From the NCBI RefSeq assembly GCF_030167915.1, contig NZ_JARGNB010000004.1, positions 1 to 64,000 on the forward strand: DNA of 64,000 nucleotides, in the 5' to 3' direction. Positions 50,259 to 60,093 of the stretch are shown here, piece after piece. The position numbers and the translations under genes are program-made. How positions within the stretch are numbered: the first letter of the stretch is position 1; the number at the start of each line of letters is the position of its first letter. The notes under the pieces are model-generated. The model searched no databases and was not told the DNA's origin. It worked only from the letters and a program-made list of their open reading frames with translations. Source of the DNA: Aquabacterium humicola. Its GTDB lineage: Bacteria; Pseudomonadota; Gammaproteobacteria; Burkholderiales; Burkholderiaceae_C.

Positions 50259-53200
50259 TCACGGATTGCGCGGCGGCGCCGAAGCCGCTGCCGCGGGGCT
50301 GGCGGGTATCGACGGCGCCGGTTCGCCCGGCTTGCGCTCGACCTGCACCACCTTCGGATCGGCCCACGCGCCGCTGATGCGGAACTCGCGGGTATTGGCC
50401 TCGGCCAGCGGCCCGCGCAGCAGCCACTGGCCCAGGAAGGTGCCGAGCCCGATCGCCGGGTGGATCGCGGCATAGGCCAGCGACGCGGTGCCGGCGTTGA
50501 TCTCGGGCACGACGATCACGCGCAGGTCCTGCGTCTCGCGCTGGATGTCGGCCGAGCCTTCCATCAGCACCGCCGCCTGCACGCCGCGCAGCCGCAGGTT
50601 GTTGGTGTGCGCGATGCCGCGTTCGAGCCGCACGTCGCCGGTGACGTTGTCGAACGCGAAGCCTTCCTGGAACACGTCGCGGAAGTCCAGCGCCAGGCGC
50701 CGCGGCAGCGCCTGCAGGCTCAGCACGCCCAGCAGCCGCGCGGCGCCCGGGTCGGCCTTCAGGAACTGGCCGGCATCGAGGGCCAGCGTCATCTGGCCGT
50801 CGAGTGTCGGCGCGTCGAAGTCCAGCGGCGACCCGGCCCAGCCGATCTGCCCCTGCAGCCGGCCCTTGCCACCGCGCACGACGCGGCCGAAGCCCAGGCG
50901 TTCGAGCAGGTCGCCGCCGTCGGCGATGTCGAGCCGGAAGTCCATCGCCATGCGGCGCCTGTTCGGCGCGTTGGGCGGCGCGCCGGCGACATAGCCCCAC
51001 TGGCCGTTCGCATGCAGCGTGCCGTCGGGCGTCTGCAGGCTCAGGTTGTTCAGCCGCCATTCCCGCGCCGACTCGACACCGCTCGCCCCGCGGTTCACCG
51101 CCTCGACCACCAGCTTGCCGAGCTTCTTGCCGCGCAGCTCGAACTCGTCGACCTGGATGTCCAGCGCCGGCACGCTGGCCGGCGCCTGCTCCAGCAGGCC
51201 TTCGACGCCCTCGGCATCGGCCTTGGGCAGCGACAGCCGCGCGAGCCGCGCGTGGATGCGGCCGGCGCTGGCCGGGCCGCGCGGCTCACGGTAGTCGATC
51301 TGGCCCTGCACCTGATCGGCGCTGACCTGGGCGCGCCAGGCTTCGTCGGCGCCGCTGCCGTGGCGGTTCAGCGCGAGCGTCAACTGCGTCAGCTTGCGGC
51401 CGCCGAAGACCAGCTCGGGCGTCTTCACGTGGATCGACTGCGGCACGTAGGCGTTGTCGATCGCGCCGCCCGGCCCGCCGCCCGCAGCGCCGGCGGCGCC
51501 TGAGCCGCCGGTGCCGCCGGAACCGCCAAGCACCGCCTGCCAGGCATCGACGTTCAACGACGCCGGCTCCAGCACCGCGCGACCGCCGGGCGCCATCTCC
51601 GGCAGCGGCGCCTGCAGCGCCAGCGCGCTGCGCAGCACCTGCGGCGACGGGCCGGACAGGTCGCGCAGGTACTGGGCCTGCAGCACGCTGCCGAGCTCGA
51701 TGCGCAGCACATCGCGCGACGGCGCACCGGCCTGGCCGCGCACTTCAGGCGCTATCGACGTCTGCAGCTTCAGCGGCCAGATCACCTCAGCCGGCTTGCG
51801 CAGCGGCGCCGGCAGGTCGATCGCGATGCCGGCGAGGCCGCTGGTGATCAGCAGCTCGGAGTGACCGTGCACGATGCCCAGCTGCGCGCGGTAGGCCGCC
51901 TGGCCCTGCAGCCGCGCGGTCCAGCGCGCATAGGCACTGAGCTCGGGCGCGCGCCGCAGGCCCTCGGCGCTCGCCTGGCCACTGGCCTGGAAGCGCAGGC
52001 TGCCGTCCGGCTGCGTGCCGCCGTCGATCAGCGCATCGCCGCCGTACAGGCGGGCGGTGGCGCCCGTGACCTGCACGCCCTTGTGCGTGAAGTCCACCCG
52101 CCCGCGCGCGCCGGCCAGCAGCGGCGTCTCCGGCCGCAGGCGCACGTCGCCGCCCTGCAGCATCACGCTGCCCTTGACCGTCGACTGGTCGAGGTGCGTC
52201 AGCGGCAGGTTCAGCGACAGCTGCAGCTCGGCCGCCCCGGCGGCGCTGGCCGGTGCCAGCGCATGGCCGATCCAGCCGTCGATCGGCGTCGCCACGACGT
52301 AACGCATGAAATCAGCGGCCGGTCCACGCGCGCGGCCGTCGATGGTCAGCGTGCGCTGGTCGGTCGCCATGTCGCGGATGCCGCCGTTGACCTCGTGCAG
52401 CTCGATGCCCCACAGCCGCCCGCGCGCCTGGCGGATCTGCATGCCGGTGCGCTCGAACACCAGCTCGCCGGCGATGTCGCTGAAGGCCGGCCAGGTTGGC
52501 TCGCCGCCGGCGAGGTTGGGCACGTAGGCCAGCGCCACGCCCTGCACCTGGCCGGCGATGCGGAACTCGCCGTCCTTGCGGTTCAGGTACGGGAAGTCCG
52601 ACAGGTCGCCCTTGACGCGGAAGGTGGCGGTGTTGATGCGGCCGGCCTGCACCGCATGCGTCACGTAGTTGCGCGGGCCCGGCCCCAGCCCGAGCGGCAG
52701 GTAGCGCGCGACGGCGGTGGCGCGGCCGTTCGACAGCTTGCCGTTCAGCTCCAGCGCGCCCGGCAGCCGGTTGCCCTTGCCGAACCCGGTGCCGGCCCCG
52801 GTGTGCCAGCGCGCGCTCAACTCGCCCTGCGCGTCGTCGTTCTCGAAGCGCGCATCGTCGACGTCCAGGCTGATGCGCGGCGCCGCGTCGGCGGTCGCCG
52901 GGCGTTCGATGCGCCACTGCAGCCGCGCGCCGAAGCGCTTCAGCGGCACCACCGGCTCCTCGAACACGCCCGGGAATTCCAGTGCACCGTCGGTCAGGGC
53001 GAGGCGGGCCTCGCCGCCGCTGTCGCTGGCGCTGAATTCGACGTCCGCGCCGCGCCAGCCGGGGCGGCCGACCACGCCCGGCGCCGACGCCGCGGCGGCG
53101 ATCGACATCGCCTTGACAGCCGCCTTGACCTGGTAGCGCTCGGGCGCATCGAGCGCGCCCTGCCAGCTCGCGGCGAGGTCACTGACCTGCCCCCGCGGCG

Positions 53201-54449
53201 CCAGCTGCGCCAGCAACTGGCGCACGCCGCTGCCCAGCGGCAGCCGCTCGGCCAGCTCCGCGGTCACCGCCAGGTCGGCCTGGTCGATCGACAGCTCGCC
53301 GCCGGTGATCGGGTGATCACCCGCCGGCTCGCTGGCGCGCTGCGGCTGGCGCTGCCGCCACGACAGGGCGAGGTTGCCCGCCGGCCAGGTCTGGCCCTCG
53401 GCGGTCGTGAAGCCGAATCCCTTGGCGCTGAAGCGCACGCCGTCGGCCTGCCGCTCGGCCACCAGGCGGCCGCCCGCCTGCGCCAGCGCCAGCGGCTCCA
53501 GGCCCTTGCCCAGGCGCACCGAGACGTCGTTCAGCGCCACGTCCAGCGTCGCGCCGCGCGCCAGGCCCTGGTCGAAGTCGACCCAGGCGCGCAGCGCGCC
53601 GCTGCCCTGCGACAACTCGAACGGCAGGTCGACATGGCGGCGCAGCTCCGACACCGTCGCCCGCGGCAGATCGGCATGCACGGTGCCACGCCAGCGCTGC
53701 CAGTCGCCCGCGCGCGCGAACAGCAGCGGCTGGCGCGCCTGCGCGACGATGCTGAAGCGATCGCCCCAGTCCGCCGGTGGTGTCGCGTCCAGCCGCAGCT
53801 CGTGCGTGCGGCGGCGGTTGCGCAGCACCAGTTGCACGTCCGACAGCGCCAGCGCCGGCGCCGCGCGCTGCTCGTCGACCCAGCGCACGGTGCCGCGGCG
53901 GATCACGAACTCATGCTGCTCGAAGACCCAGTCGGCGAACTGCTGGCCGTTCTCGCCCCCGACATGGTCGGCCTCGACGTCCATGCCGGCAACATGGAGG
54001 CGGCCCTGCGCATCTCGGCGCACCTCGAGCCGCGCATCGTCGATCAGCAGCTGCTCGAAACGCAGGTGCAGGCCGAGCAGCGCGGGCACCGACAACGCCG
54101 CGGCGACGCGCGGCAGCTTCAGCGCCTCGCGGCCCTTGGCATCGCGCAGGACGACGTCCTTCAGCTCGAAGGCCGGCACCCAGCCGGACGAGCGCACCTC
54201 GATGCGGCCGATCTCGACCGGCGCGCCGAGCGCGCGGCTGGCCTGCGCCTCGATGCGCGGACGCCAGTCGTCCAGGCGAGGCAGAATCCCCCAATGCAGA
54301 GTCAGCCACGCGACGAGGCATAAAGTCCACGCCGCGAACAGACCCCAGGCGCCCCAGCGCAGGCCGGCACGCCACCAACGCCACGTGCGGGCCGGCGCGC
54401 TGGCCGGCAGGACGGCCGACGGTTCGGCGGCGCGAGGCGAGGACGACAT
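50259..54449 (-). CDS. yhdP: YhdP-family AsmA-like envelope protein
   Basis: A 1396-residue protein with one N-terminal transmembrane helix (WGAWGLFAAWTLCLVAWLTL, about 31-50) and a very long periplasmic repeat-rich beta region typical of AsmA-like bridge proteins. YhdP, with TamB and YdbH, carries phospholipids from inner to outer membrane in E. coli. A Gly/Ala/Pro-rich stretch (GGSGGTGGSGAAGAAGGGPG, around residue 980) is an insertion relative to E. coli YhdP (1266 residues). The C-terminal AsmA-like part includes MEGSADIQRETQDLRVIVVP. Start ATG 54449; divergent from glnE across 127 bp. Confidence 0.9.
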   Translation of the reverse strand: MSSSPRAAEPSAVLPASAPARTWRWWRAGLRWGAWGLFAAWTLCLVAWLTLHWGILPRLDDWRPRIEAQASRALGAPVEIGRIEVRSSGWVPAFELKDVVLRDAKGREALKLPRVAAALSVPALLGLHLRFEQLLIDDARLEVRRDAQGRLHVAGMDVEADHVGGENGQQFADWVFEQHEFVIRRGTVRWVDEQRAAPALALSDVQLVLRNRRRTHELRLDATPPADWGDRFSIVAQARQPLLFARAGDWQRWRGTVHADLPRATVSELRRHVDLPFELSQGSGALRAWVDFDQGLARGATLDVALNDVSVRLGKGLEPLALAQAGGRLVAERQADGVRFSAKGFGFTTAEGQTWPAGNLALSWRQRQPQRASEPAGDHPITGGELSIDQADLAVTAELAERLPLGSGVRQLLAQLAPRGQVSDLAASWQGALDAPERYQVKAAVKAMSIAAAASAPGVVGRPGWRGADVEFSASDSGGEARLALTDGALEFPGVFEEPVVPLKRFGARLQWRIERPATADAAPRISLDVDDARFENDDAQGELSARWHTGAGTGFGKGNRLPGALELNGKLSNGRATAVARYLPLGLGPGPRNYVTHAVQAGRINTATFRVKGDLSDFPYLNRKDGEFRIAGQVQGVALAYVPNLAGGEPTWPAFSDIAGELVFERTGMQIRQARGRLWGIELHEVNGGIRDMATDQRTLTIDGRARGPAADFMRYVVATPIDGWIGHALAPASAAGAAELQLSLNLPLTHLDQSTVKGSVMLQGGDVRLRPETPLLAGARGRVDFTHKGVQVTGATARLYGGDALIDGGTQPDGSLRFQASGQASAEGLRRAPELSAYARWTARLQGQAAYRAQLGIVHGHSELLITSGLAGIAIDLPAPLRKPAEVIWPLKLQTSIAPEVRGQAGAPSRDVLRIELGSVLQAQYLRDLSGPSPQVLRSALALQAPLPEMAPGGRAVLEPASLNVDAWQAVLGGSGGTGGSGAAGAAGGGPGGAIDNAYVPQSIHVKTPELVFGGRKLTQLTLALNRHGSGADEAWRAQVSADQVQGQIDYREPRGPASAGRIHARLARLSLPKADAEGVEGLLEQAPASVPALDIQVDEFELRGKKLGKLVVEAVNRGASGVESAREWRLNNLSLQTPDGTLHANGQWGYVAGAPPNAPNRRRMAMDFRLDIADGGDLLERLGFGRVVRGGKGRLQGQIGWAGSPLDFDAPTLDGQMTLALDAGQFLKADPGAARLLGVLSLQALPRRLALDFRDVFQEGFAFDNVTGDVRLERGIAHTNNLRLRGVQAAVLMEGSADIQRETQDLRVIVVPEINAGTASLAYAAIHPAIGLGTFLGQWLLRGPLAEANTREFRISGAWADPKVVQVERKPGEPAPSIPASPAAAASAPPRNP

Positions 54450-54576
54450 GAATGAGGGACCAGCAGCGAGAACGTCGGTTGTAGTACGCAGCGACGCCTG
54501 CTGATGACGAAGCAATCGAGCCGCCGGAGCGCCCCGGCGATCGGGGCAATCTAGCACACAGACTTCGGCGCGATCG

Positions 54577-57330
54577 ATGGGTTCCGACCTCTCAGACATT
54601 CCGTTGGCGGCCTCCGCGCTGCACAGCCGCTACGTGCAGCGCATCCGGCGCCGGTACGCGGCCGAGCTCGCCGAGCTGCCTGCGGGTTTGCCCGATGCCG
54701 CGGCCATCACCGCGCTGGTCGAGCGGCTGCAAGCCGGCGGCCGCCCGCTCGTGTCGGCGCTGCGCGTCGCGCGCCAGCTGGTGCTCGAACGGCTGGCGGT
54801 GCTCGACGTCGAGCAGCAGGCGCCGCTGGCCGACATCACGGCGGCGATGACCGCGCTGGCCGAGGCGACGCTGGAGCTGGCGCTGGCGCAGGCCCGCGCC
54901 GACGAGGACGCCCGCAGCGGCGCGCCCGTCACCGCCGACGGCAAGTCGATCGACTTCTGGATCATCGGCATGGGCAAGCTCGGCGCGCGCGAGCTCAACG
55001 TGTCGTCCGACATCGACCTGATCTACGTCTACGAGGACGACGGCCAGACGCCGGGCCTGGCCGGAACGCCGGGCCGCAGTGCGCACGAATATTTCTCGGC
55101 GGTGGCCAAGCGGCTCTACGCGCTGATCGGCGACACCACCGAGGACGGCTTCGTATTCCGCGTCGACCTCGCGCTGCGGCCGAACGGCAATTCCGGCCCG
55201 CCGGTGGTCAGCATGGGCATGCTGGAGGAGTACTTCCAGGTCCAGGGCCGCGAGTGGGAACGTTTCGCCTGGCTGAAGAGCCGCGTGGTCGCGCCGCGTG
55301 CGGCGGTCATCACCGGCCGCGCGCTGCCGCTGCGGCCGCTGGTCACGGCCTTCGTCTACCGCCGCTACCTCGACTACGGCATCTTCGAGGGCCTGCGCCA
55401 GCTGCATCGCAAGATCCGCGAAGAAGCGCAGCGTCGCGCCGCCGGCCGGCCCGAGCGCGCCAACGACGTGAAGCTTTCGCGCGGCGGCATCCGCGAGATC
55501 GAGTTCATCGTGCAGTTGCTGCTGGTCGTGCGCGGCGGGCAATACCCCGAGATCCGCACCCGCTCGACCTTGAAGGCGCTGGGCAAGCTTACCGCGCGCG
55601 GGCTGATGACACCCGAGACGGCCGAGAAGCTCGCCGCCGGCTACACCTTCCTGCGCCGCGTCGAGCACCGCATCCAGTACCTCGACGACCAGCAGACGCA
55701 CCTGCTGCCCACGCAGGACGGCGACCTGACCTGGATCGCGCAGTCGATGGGCCTGGCCGCGTGCCGGCCCGATGCCTGCGAGCTGCTCGACCGGCTGTGC
55801 GAGATCCGCGAGCTGGTGGCCACCGAGTTCGACGCGCTGCTGCACGACGGCCAGGCCCCCGCGCCGAACGCCGGCAAGGGCGGCTGCAAGCAGTGCGGCA
55901 ACGGCCCGCTGGCGCTGGACAGCGACGCGCTGGCCGAGAAGCTGCCGCCCGAGCTCGCCGAGCGCGTGCGCCAGTGGTGCGCGCAGCCGCGCGTGCAGAA
56001 CCTGCGCGACGAGCCGAAGCTGCGGCTGGGCAAGCTGATCCAGCGCGCCGCGGCCTGCGTCGACGAAGGCCATTGCACGCTCGATGCCGCGCTGCGCTTC
56101 GTCGACTGGCTCGAGCCGCTGCTGCGCCGCGACAGCTACCTCGCGCTGCTGGCCGAGCGGCCCTCGGTGCTCAAGCGCCTGCTCGGGCTGCTGGGGCTGG
56201 CGCGGTGGCCGATGCGGTACCTCATGCGCCATCCCGGCGTGATCGACGAGCTGGCCGACGCACGGCTGGTGCACAGCCGCTTCGACCGCGCCGAGTACCT
56301 GGCCTCGCTGGAAGAACGCCACGCGGCATGGGAGCGCAGTGGCCAGGCCGACGAGGAGTCGCTGCTCGACACCGTGCGCCATGCGCACCATGCCGAGGTC
56401 TTCCGCACGCTGGTGCGCGACGTCGAGCGCCTGATCACCGTCGAGCAGGTCGCCGACGACCTGTCGGCGCTGGCCGACGCCACCGTCGACATCACGCTGC
56501 GCTGGGCCTGGCCGCGGCTGAAGCAGCGCCACCGCGAATCGCCGCGCTTCGCGGTCATCGCCTACGGCAAGCTCGGCGGCAAGGAGCTCGGCTACGGCAG
56601 CGACCTCGATGTCGTCTTCCTCTACGACGATGCCGACGAGCCCGACGCCGACCGCGCGCAGGAGGTCTACGGCCACTGCGTGCGCAAGCTGATCACCTGG
56701 CTGACGCTGCGCACCGGCGCCGGCGAGCTGTTCGACATCGACACCGCGCTGCGGCCCAACGGCAACTCGGGCCTGCTGGTGACCTCGATCGCCGCCTTCG
56801 AGCGCTACCAGGTCGGCCGCGGCGGCAACACCGCGTGGACCTGGGAGCACCAGGCGCTCACACGCGCGCGCTTCTGCGCCGGCTCGCCGGACCTGGCGGA
56901 ACGCTTCGAGGCGGTGCGCCGCCAGGTTCTCGCCGCGCCGCGCGACATCGAGGCGCTGAAGACCGAGGTCGTCGGCATGCGCGAGAAGGTGCGCCAGGCA
57001 CGGCCGGTGAAGGCCGGGCTCTTCGACGTCAAGCACAGCGCCGGCGGCATGATGGACGCCGAGTTCGTCGTGCAGTACCTGGTGCTCGCGCATGGCGCGG
57101 CGCACCCGCCGCTGCTGGACAACGCCGGCAACATCGCGCTGCTGCAACGCGCGGAAAGCGCCGGGCTGCTGCCCGCCGGCACCGGCACCGCCGCGGCCGA
57201 CGCCTACCGCGAGCTGCGGCGCGCGCAGCACCGCGCCCGCCTGGACGAACAGACGACGCAGTTTCCCGCGCCCCAGCTGGCGGCCGAGCGGGACGCGATC
57301 CTCGCGCTGTGGCGGGCCGTCTTCGGCTGA
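54577..57330 (+). CDS. glnE: Glutamine synthetase adenylyltransferase/deadenylase
   Basis: A 917-residue bifunctional enzyme that adenylylates and deadenylylates glutamine synthetase according to nitrogen status. Two nucleotidyltransferase domains are visible: the N-terminal deadenylylase (GMGKLGARELNVSSDIDLIY) and the C-terminal adenylylase (AYGKLGGKELGYGSDLDVVF), each with the metal-binding DxD. A short Cys-containing insert (GKGGCKQCGNGP, about residue 430) lies between them. The end overlaps the rhombosortase gene by 22 bp. Start ATG 54577. Confidence 0.95.
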   Translation: MGSDLSDIPLAASALHSRYVQRIRRRYAAELAELPAGLPDAAAITALVERLQAGGRPLVSALRVARQLVLERLAVLDVEQQAPLADITAAMTALAEATLELALAQARADEDARSGAPVTADGKSIDFWIIGMGKLGARELNVSSDIDLIYVYEDDGQTPGLAGTPGRSAHEYFSAVAKRLYALIGDTTEDGFVFRVDLALRPNGNSGPPVVSMGMLEEYFQVQGREWERFAWLKSRVVAPRAAVITGRALPLRPLVTAFVYRRYLDYGIFEGLRQLHRKIREEAQRRAAGRPERANDVKLSRGGIREIEFIVQLLLVVRGGQYPEIRTRSTLKALGKLTARGLMTPETAEKLAAGYTFLRRVEHRIQYLDDQQTHLLPTQDGDLTWIAQSMGLAACRPDACELLDRLCEIRELVATEFDALLHDGQAPAPNAGKGGCKQCGNGPLALDSDALAEKLPPELAERVRQWCAQPRVQNLRDEPKLRLGKLIQRAAACVDEGHCTLDAALRFVDWLEPLLRRDSYLALLAERPSVLKRLLGLLGLARWPMRYLMRHPGVIDELADARLVHSRFDRAEYLASLEERHAAWERSGQADEESLLDTVRHAHHAEVFRTLVRDVERLITVEQVADDLSALADATVDITLRWAWPRLKQRHRESPRFAVIAYGKLGGKELGYGSDLDVVFLYDDADEPDADRAQEVYGHCVRKLITWLTLRTGAGELFDIDTALRPNGNSGLLVTSIAAFERYQVGRGGNTAWTWEHQALTRARFCAGSPDLAERFEAVRRQVLAAPRDIEALKTEVVGMREKVRQARPVKAGLFDVKHSAGGMMDAEFVVQYLVLAHGAAHPPLLDNAGNIALLQRAESAGLLPAGTGTAAADAYRELRRAQHRARLDEQTTQFPAPQLAAERDAILALWRAVFG

Positions 57331-57887
57331 GCGCATCGTCGTGGCTGCTGCTGGCCGCGCTGCTCGCGGCCGGCAGCCTCGTCATGTGGTTTCTGCCGTC
57401 CACGCGCTGGGACTGGCAGCCCGGCCTTGCGTTGCGCCAGCCCTGGCGCTGGTGGACCGCGGCCTTCGTGCACCTGAGCGCGCTGCACCTCGTCGCCAAC
57501 GGGCTCGGGCTGCTGCTGGTCGCGCTGCTCGGCCGCGCGGCCGGCTGCGGCCGCCGCGCGACGCTGGCCTGGCTGCTGGCCTGGCCGCTGACGCACGTCG
57601 CGCTGCTGCTGCAGCCGGCGCTCGCGCACTACGGCGGACTGTCGGGCGTGCTGCACGCCGGCGTCGCGATTGTCGCCTGGCAGCTGCTGTGCATCCGCGG
57701 CCTGCTGCAGCGGCTGGTCGGCGTCGCCCTGCTCGCCGGCCTGGCGCTCAAGCTGTGGTTCGAGGCGCCGTGGCGCGGCGGCCCGCTGCGCAGCGTGCCG
57801 GGCTGGGACATCCTGATCGCGCCCGGGGCGCACGCCAGCGGATCGTTCACCGGGCTGCTCTGCGCGGCCTTGCTCGTCAGACGATGA
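57309..57887 (+). CDS. rrtA: Rhombosortase (rhomboid-family intramembrane serine protease)
   Basis: A 192-residue membrane protein with about six helices. Catalytic features of the rhombosortase branch of rhomboid proteases are present: HLSALHLVANGLG (about 55-67), Ser112 in HYGGLSGVLHAG, and the active-site His175 in APGAHASGSFTG. Rhombosortase cleaves C-terminal GlyGly-CTERM signals of exported proteins. The only suitable start is GTG 57309 inside the end of glnE (22-bp overlap), so translation is coupled. Its stop overlaps the next ATG (ATGA). A candidate substrate, the subtilase at 24595-26595, is encoded in this window. Confidence 0.87.
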   Translation: MAGRLRLSASSWLLLAALLAAGSLVMWFLPSTRWDWQPGLALRQPWRWWTAAFVHLSALHLVANGLGLLLVALLGRAAGCGRRATLAWLLAWPLTHVALLLQPALAHYGGLSGVLHAGVAIVAWQLLCIRGLLQRLVGVALLAGLALKLWFEAPWRGGPLRSVPGWDILIAPGAHASGSFTGLLCAALLVRR

Positions 57888-58783
57888 CCGAACGCAAGAC
57901 CCACCTCGATGCCCTGGCCATCGGCCTGCTGCTGCTGTGTTGCGCGCTGTGGGGCCTCAACCAGGTCGCCACGAAGCTGACCCTGGCCCACGTGCCGCCG
58001 CTGACGCAGGCGGCGTTGCGCTCGTTGGGCGCGGCGCTGCTGGTCGCGTTGTGGGCACGCGTGCGCGGCATCCCGCTGAACTTCGGCGATGGCACATTCA
58101 AGGGCGGCCTGCTCGCCGGGCTGCTGTTCGCCGTCGAGTTCGGCTGCATCTTCGTCGGCCTGCAGTACACCTCGGCGTCGCGCATGATCGTCTTCATCTA
58201 CCTCGCGCCCTTCGTCGTCGCGCTGGGCATGCCGCTGGTGGCCAGGACGGAACGGCCCGACGCGGTGCAGCTGGTGGGCCTGGGAGCGGCGTTCGCCGGC
58301 GTCGCCTGGGCCTTCGCCGAAGGCTGGCATGCGCCGAGCGTCGGCGACCGGCAGTGGCTGGGTGACGCGTTGGGCGTGGCGGCCGCGCTGCTGTGGGGCG
58401 GCACGACGCTGGTCATCCGCGGCAGCCGGCTGACGACCGCCGCGCCGGAGGTGACGCTGCTCTACCAGTTGGGGGTCTCGGGCATCGCCCTCGGCGCCGC
58501 GGCGCTCGTTGCCGGCGAACGCTGGCCGGCGCAGTGGTCGGCCGCAGGCATCGGCCTGCTGGGCTACCAGACGGTGGTGGTCTGCTTCGCGAGCTACCTG
58601 CTGTGGTTCTGGCTCATCCGCCACTACCCGGCAACGCGGCTGGCGTCGTTCACGCTGCTGACGCCGCTGTTCGGGCTGCTGGCGGGCGTGGGGCTGCTGG
58701 GCGAGCCGCTGACGGCGCGGCTGGTGACCGCCTGCGCGGCGGTCGCGATCGGCATCGCGGTGGTCAACCGGCCGGCGCGCTGA
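57884..58783 (+). CDS. DMT-superfamily EamA transporter
   Basis: A 299-residue inner-membrane protein with ten helices in two EamA repeats (LLLLCCALWGLNQVATKLTL; second repeat from WLGDALGVAAALLWGGTTLV). It probably exports small metabolites; the substrate is unknown. It is the third gene of an overlapping glnE-rrtA-eamA run, which suggests co-transcription rather than a functional link. It faces the ferritin-like gene across 22 bp. Confidence 0.88.
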   Translation: MTERKTHLDALAIGLLLLCCALWGLNQVATKLTLAHVPPLTQAALRSLGAALLVALWARVRGIPLNFGDGTFKGGLLAGLLFAVEFGCIFVGLQYTSASRMIVFIYLAPFVVALGMPLVARTERPDAVQLVGLGAAFAGVAWAFAEGWHAPSVGDRQWLGDALGVAAALLWGGTTLVIRGSRLTTAAPEVTLLYQLGVSGIALGAAALVAGERWPAQWSAAGIGLLGYQTVVVCFASYLLWFWLIRHYPATRLASFTLLTPLFGLLAGVGLLGEPLTARLVTACAAVAIGIAVVNRPAR

Positions 58784-58805
58784 TCGCGCCGCCCGGGCGT
58801 ACCGC

Positions 58806-59687
58806 TCAGGCCGGCTGCGGCTCGGCCCCGCCCGCGCCGCGCTGGGCGGCGGCCGCGGCGAGCTTCGTCGTCAGCTCCTTGCGGTAGCGATTGAGCTCCT
58901 GCACGCTCGCGAAGCTGCGCTCCATCAGCAGGCTCATGTTGTGCAGGATGCGCTCGACGACCTTGTTCTCCCAGACGGCGTCGAACTGGATCTGCTTGTC
59001 GAGCCAGTTCTCCAGCCACGCCGGGTCCGGCAGGCGGCTCTGGATCGTGTCGCGCGGGAAGAGCTTCGTATTGACGTGCAGGTTGGTCGGGTGCAGCGCC
59101 TGCGCGGTGCGGCGCGCGCTGGCCATCAGCACGCCGACCTTCGCGAAGGCGGCACGCGCCTCGTCGCCGAACTTGCCCATCGCGCGCTTCATGTAGCGCA
59201 GGTAGGCGCCGCCATGGCGCGCCTCGTCGCGCGCCAGCGTCTCGTAGATCTGCTTGATCACCGGCTCGGTGTGCCACTCGGACGCGCGGCGGTACCAGTG
59301 GTTCAGGCGCACCTCGCCACAGAAGTGCAGCATCAGCGTCTCGAGCGCCGGCGCGGGATCGAATTCGAAGCGGACCTGGTGCAGTTCTTCCTCGGTCGGC
59401 ACGAGGTCCGGACGGAAGCGGCGCAGGTACTCCATCAGCACCAGCGAATGTTTCTGCTCCTCGAAGAACCAGACGCTCATGAAGGCGGAGAAGTCGCTGT
59501 CGTCGCGGTTGTCGCGCAGGAACATCTCGGTGGCCGGCAGCGCCGCCCACTCGGTGATCGCGTTCATCTTCACCGTCTGCGCCTGCTCTTCGCTGAGCAG
59601 CGAGGCGTCGAACTTGTCCCAGGCGATGTCCGAATCCATGTTCCAGCGAACGGACTCGAGTTGCTTGAAAAGTTCGGGGTAGAGCAT
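58806..59687 (-). CDS. Ferritin-like diiron protein
   Basis: A 293-residue helical protein with two carboxylate-His motifs of diiron proteins: FFEEQKHSLVLMEYL (ExxH, about residue 80) and ARDEARHGGAYLRYM (DEARH, about residue 162). A further Glu (LMLHFCGEVRLNHWYRR) could complete the site. The layout resembles ferritin-like and acyl-ACP-desaturase-like hydroxylases. Substrate and reaction are unknown. It starts at 59687 (MLYPELFKQLE), with AGGA upstream. It ends 22 bp from the convergent eamA gene. Confidence 0.75.
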   Translation of the reverse strand: MLYPELFKQLESVRWNMDSDIAWDKFDASLLSEEQAQTVKMNAITEWAALPATEMFLRDNRDDSDFSAFMSVWFFEEQKHSLVLMEYLRRFRPDLVPTEEELHQVRFEFDPAPALETLMLHFCGEVRLNHWYRRASEWHTEPVIKQIYETLARDEARHGGAYLRYMKRAMGKFGDEARAAFAKVGVLMASARRTAQALHPTNLHVNTKLFPRDTIQSRLPDPAWLENWLDKQIQFDAVWENKVVERILHNMSLLMERSFASVQELNRYRKELTTKLAAAAAQRGAGGAEPQPA

Positions 59688-60038
59688 GGCGCTTCCTGTG
59701 AAGAACAGGTCATTCTAGGCTGCCTACCGTTACAGGCGTCTTTCAGGGTCAATTCGCCCGTTCGCACGCTGTATTGCGCGCAGAAACCGCTTTCGTCTTG
59801 CAGCCTTTGTTCGGCTTCGATGCAGACGACGGGCGGCCGGATGGCGGAACCTTTTCCAATGACGGGTGTCAATGCCCCATCGGTTCGCCGCGCGTGATGC
59901 TTTTGCCCGCCGACATCCGACCCAGTTTTCAGCCGTGCAGCCTTCCGGGCAACCGGAGTGCAACCCTGAGGCGCTTCTCCTCCTCCTCCCTCCCTCCCTC
60001 GTTCGCGTCAGGGCGCTGCACGGCTTCTTCCACAAGCG
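59688..60038. other. Long intergenic region upstream of the ferritin-like gene
   Basis: About 350 bp with no recognisable protein. On the minus strand a TAGAAT hexamer (59710-59715) could be the -10 of the ferritin-like gene with a leader of only about 15 nt, but the matching -35 is poor. A pyrimidine-rich tract occupies about 59979-60000. I looked for a small RNA and found no supporting structure. Confidence 0.3.
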
Positions 60039-60068
60039 AAAGCGCGGTGAGTCACCTCACCGCGCTTT
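60039..60068. terminator. Strong bidirectional terminator after corA
   Basis: A 13-bp perfect stem (AAAGCGCGGTGAG at 60039-60051, CTCACCGCGCTTT at 60056-60068) with loop TCAC has A and T runs on its two sides. It lies 26 bp beyond the corA stop and would end leftward corA transcription. Confidence 0.8.
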
Positions 60069-60093
60069 TCATTGGGGCGCTGCGAACGCGCGA

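Noticed and set aside
59688-60038. Possible small RNA such as 6S in the long intergenic region
   Set aside because: No long closing stem with a central bubble was found, and the promoter signals are poor.
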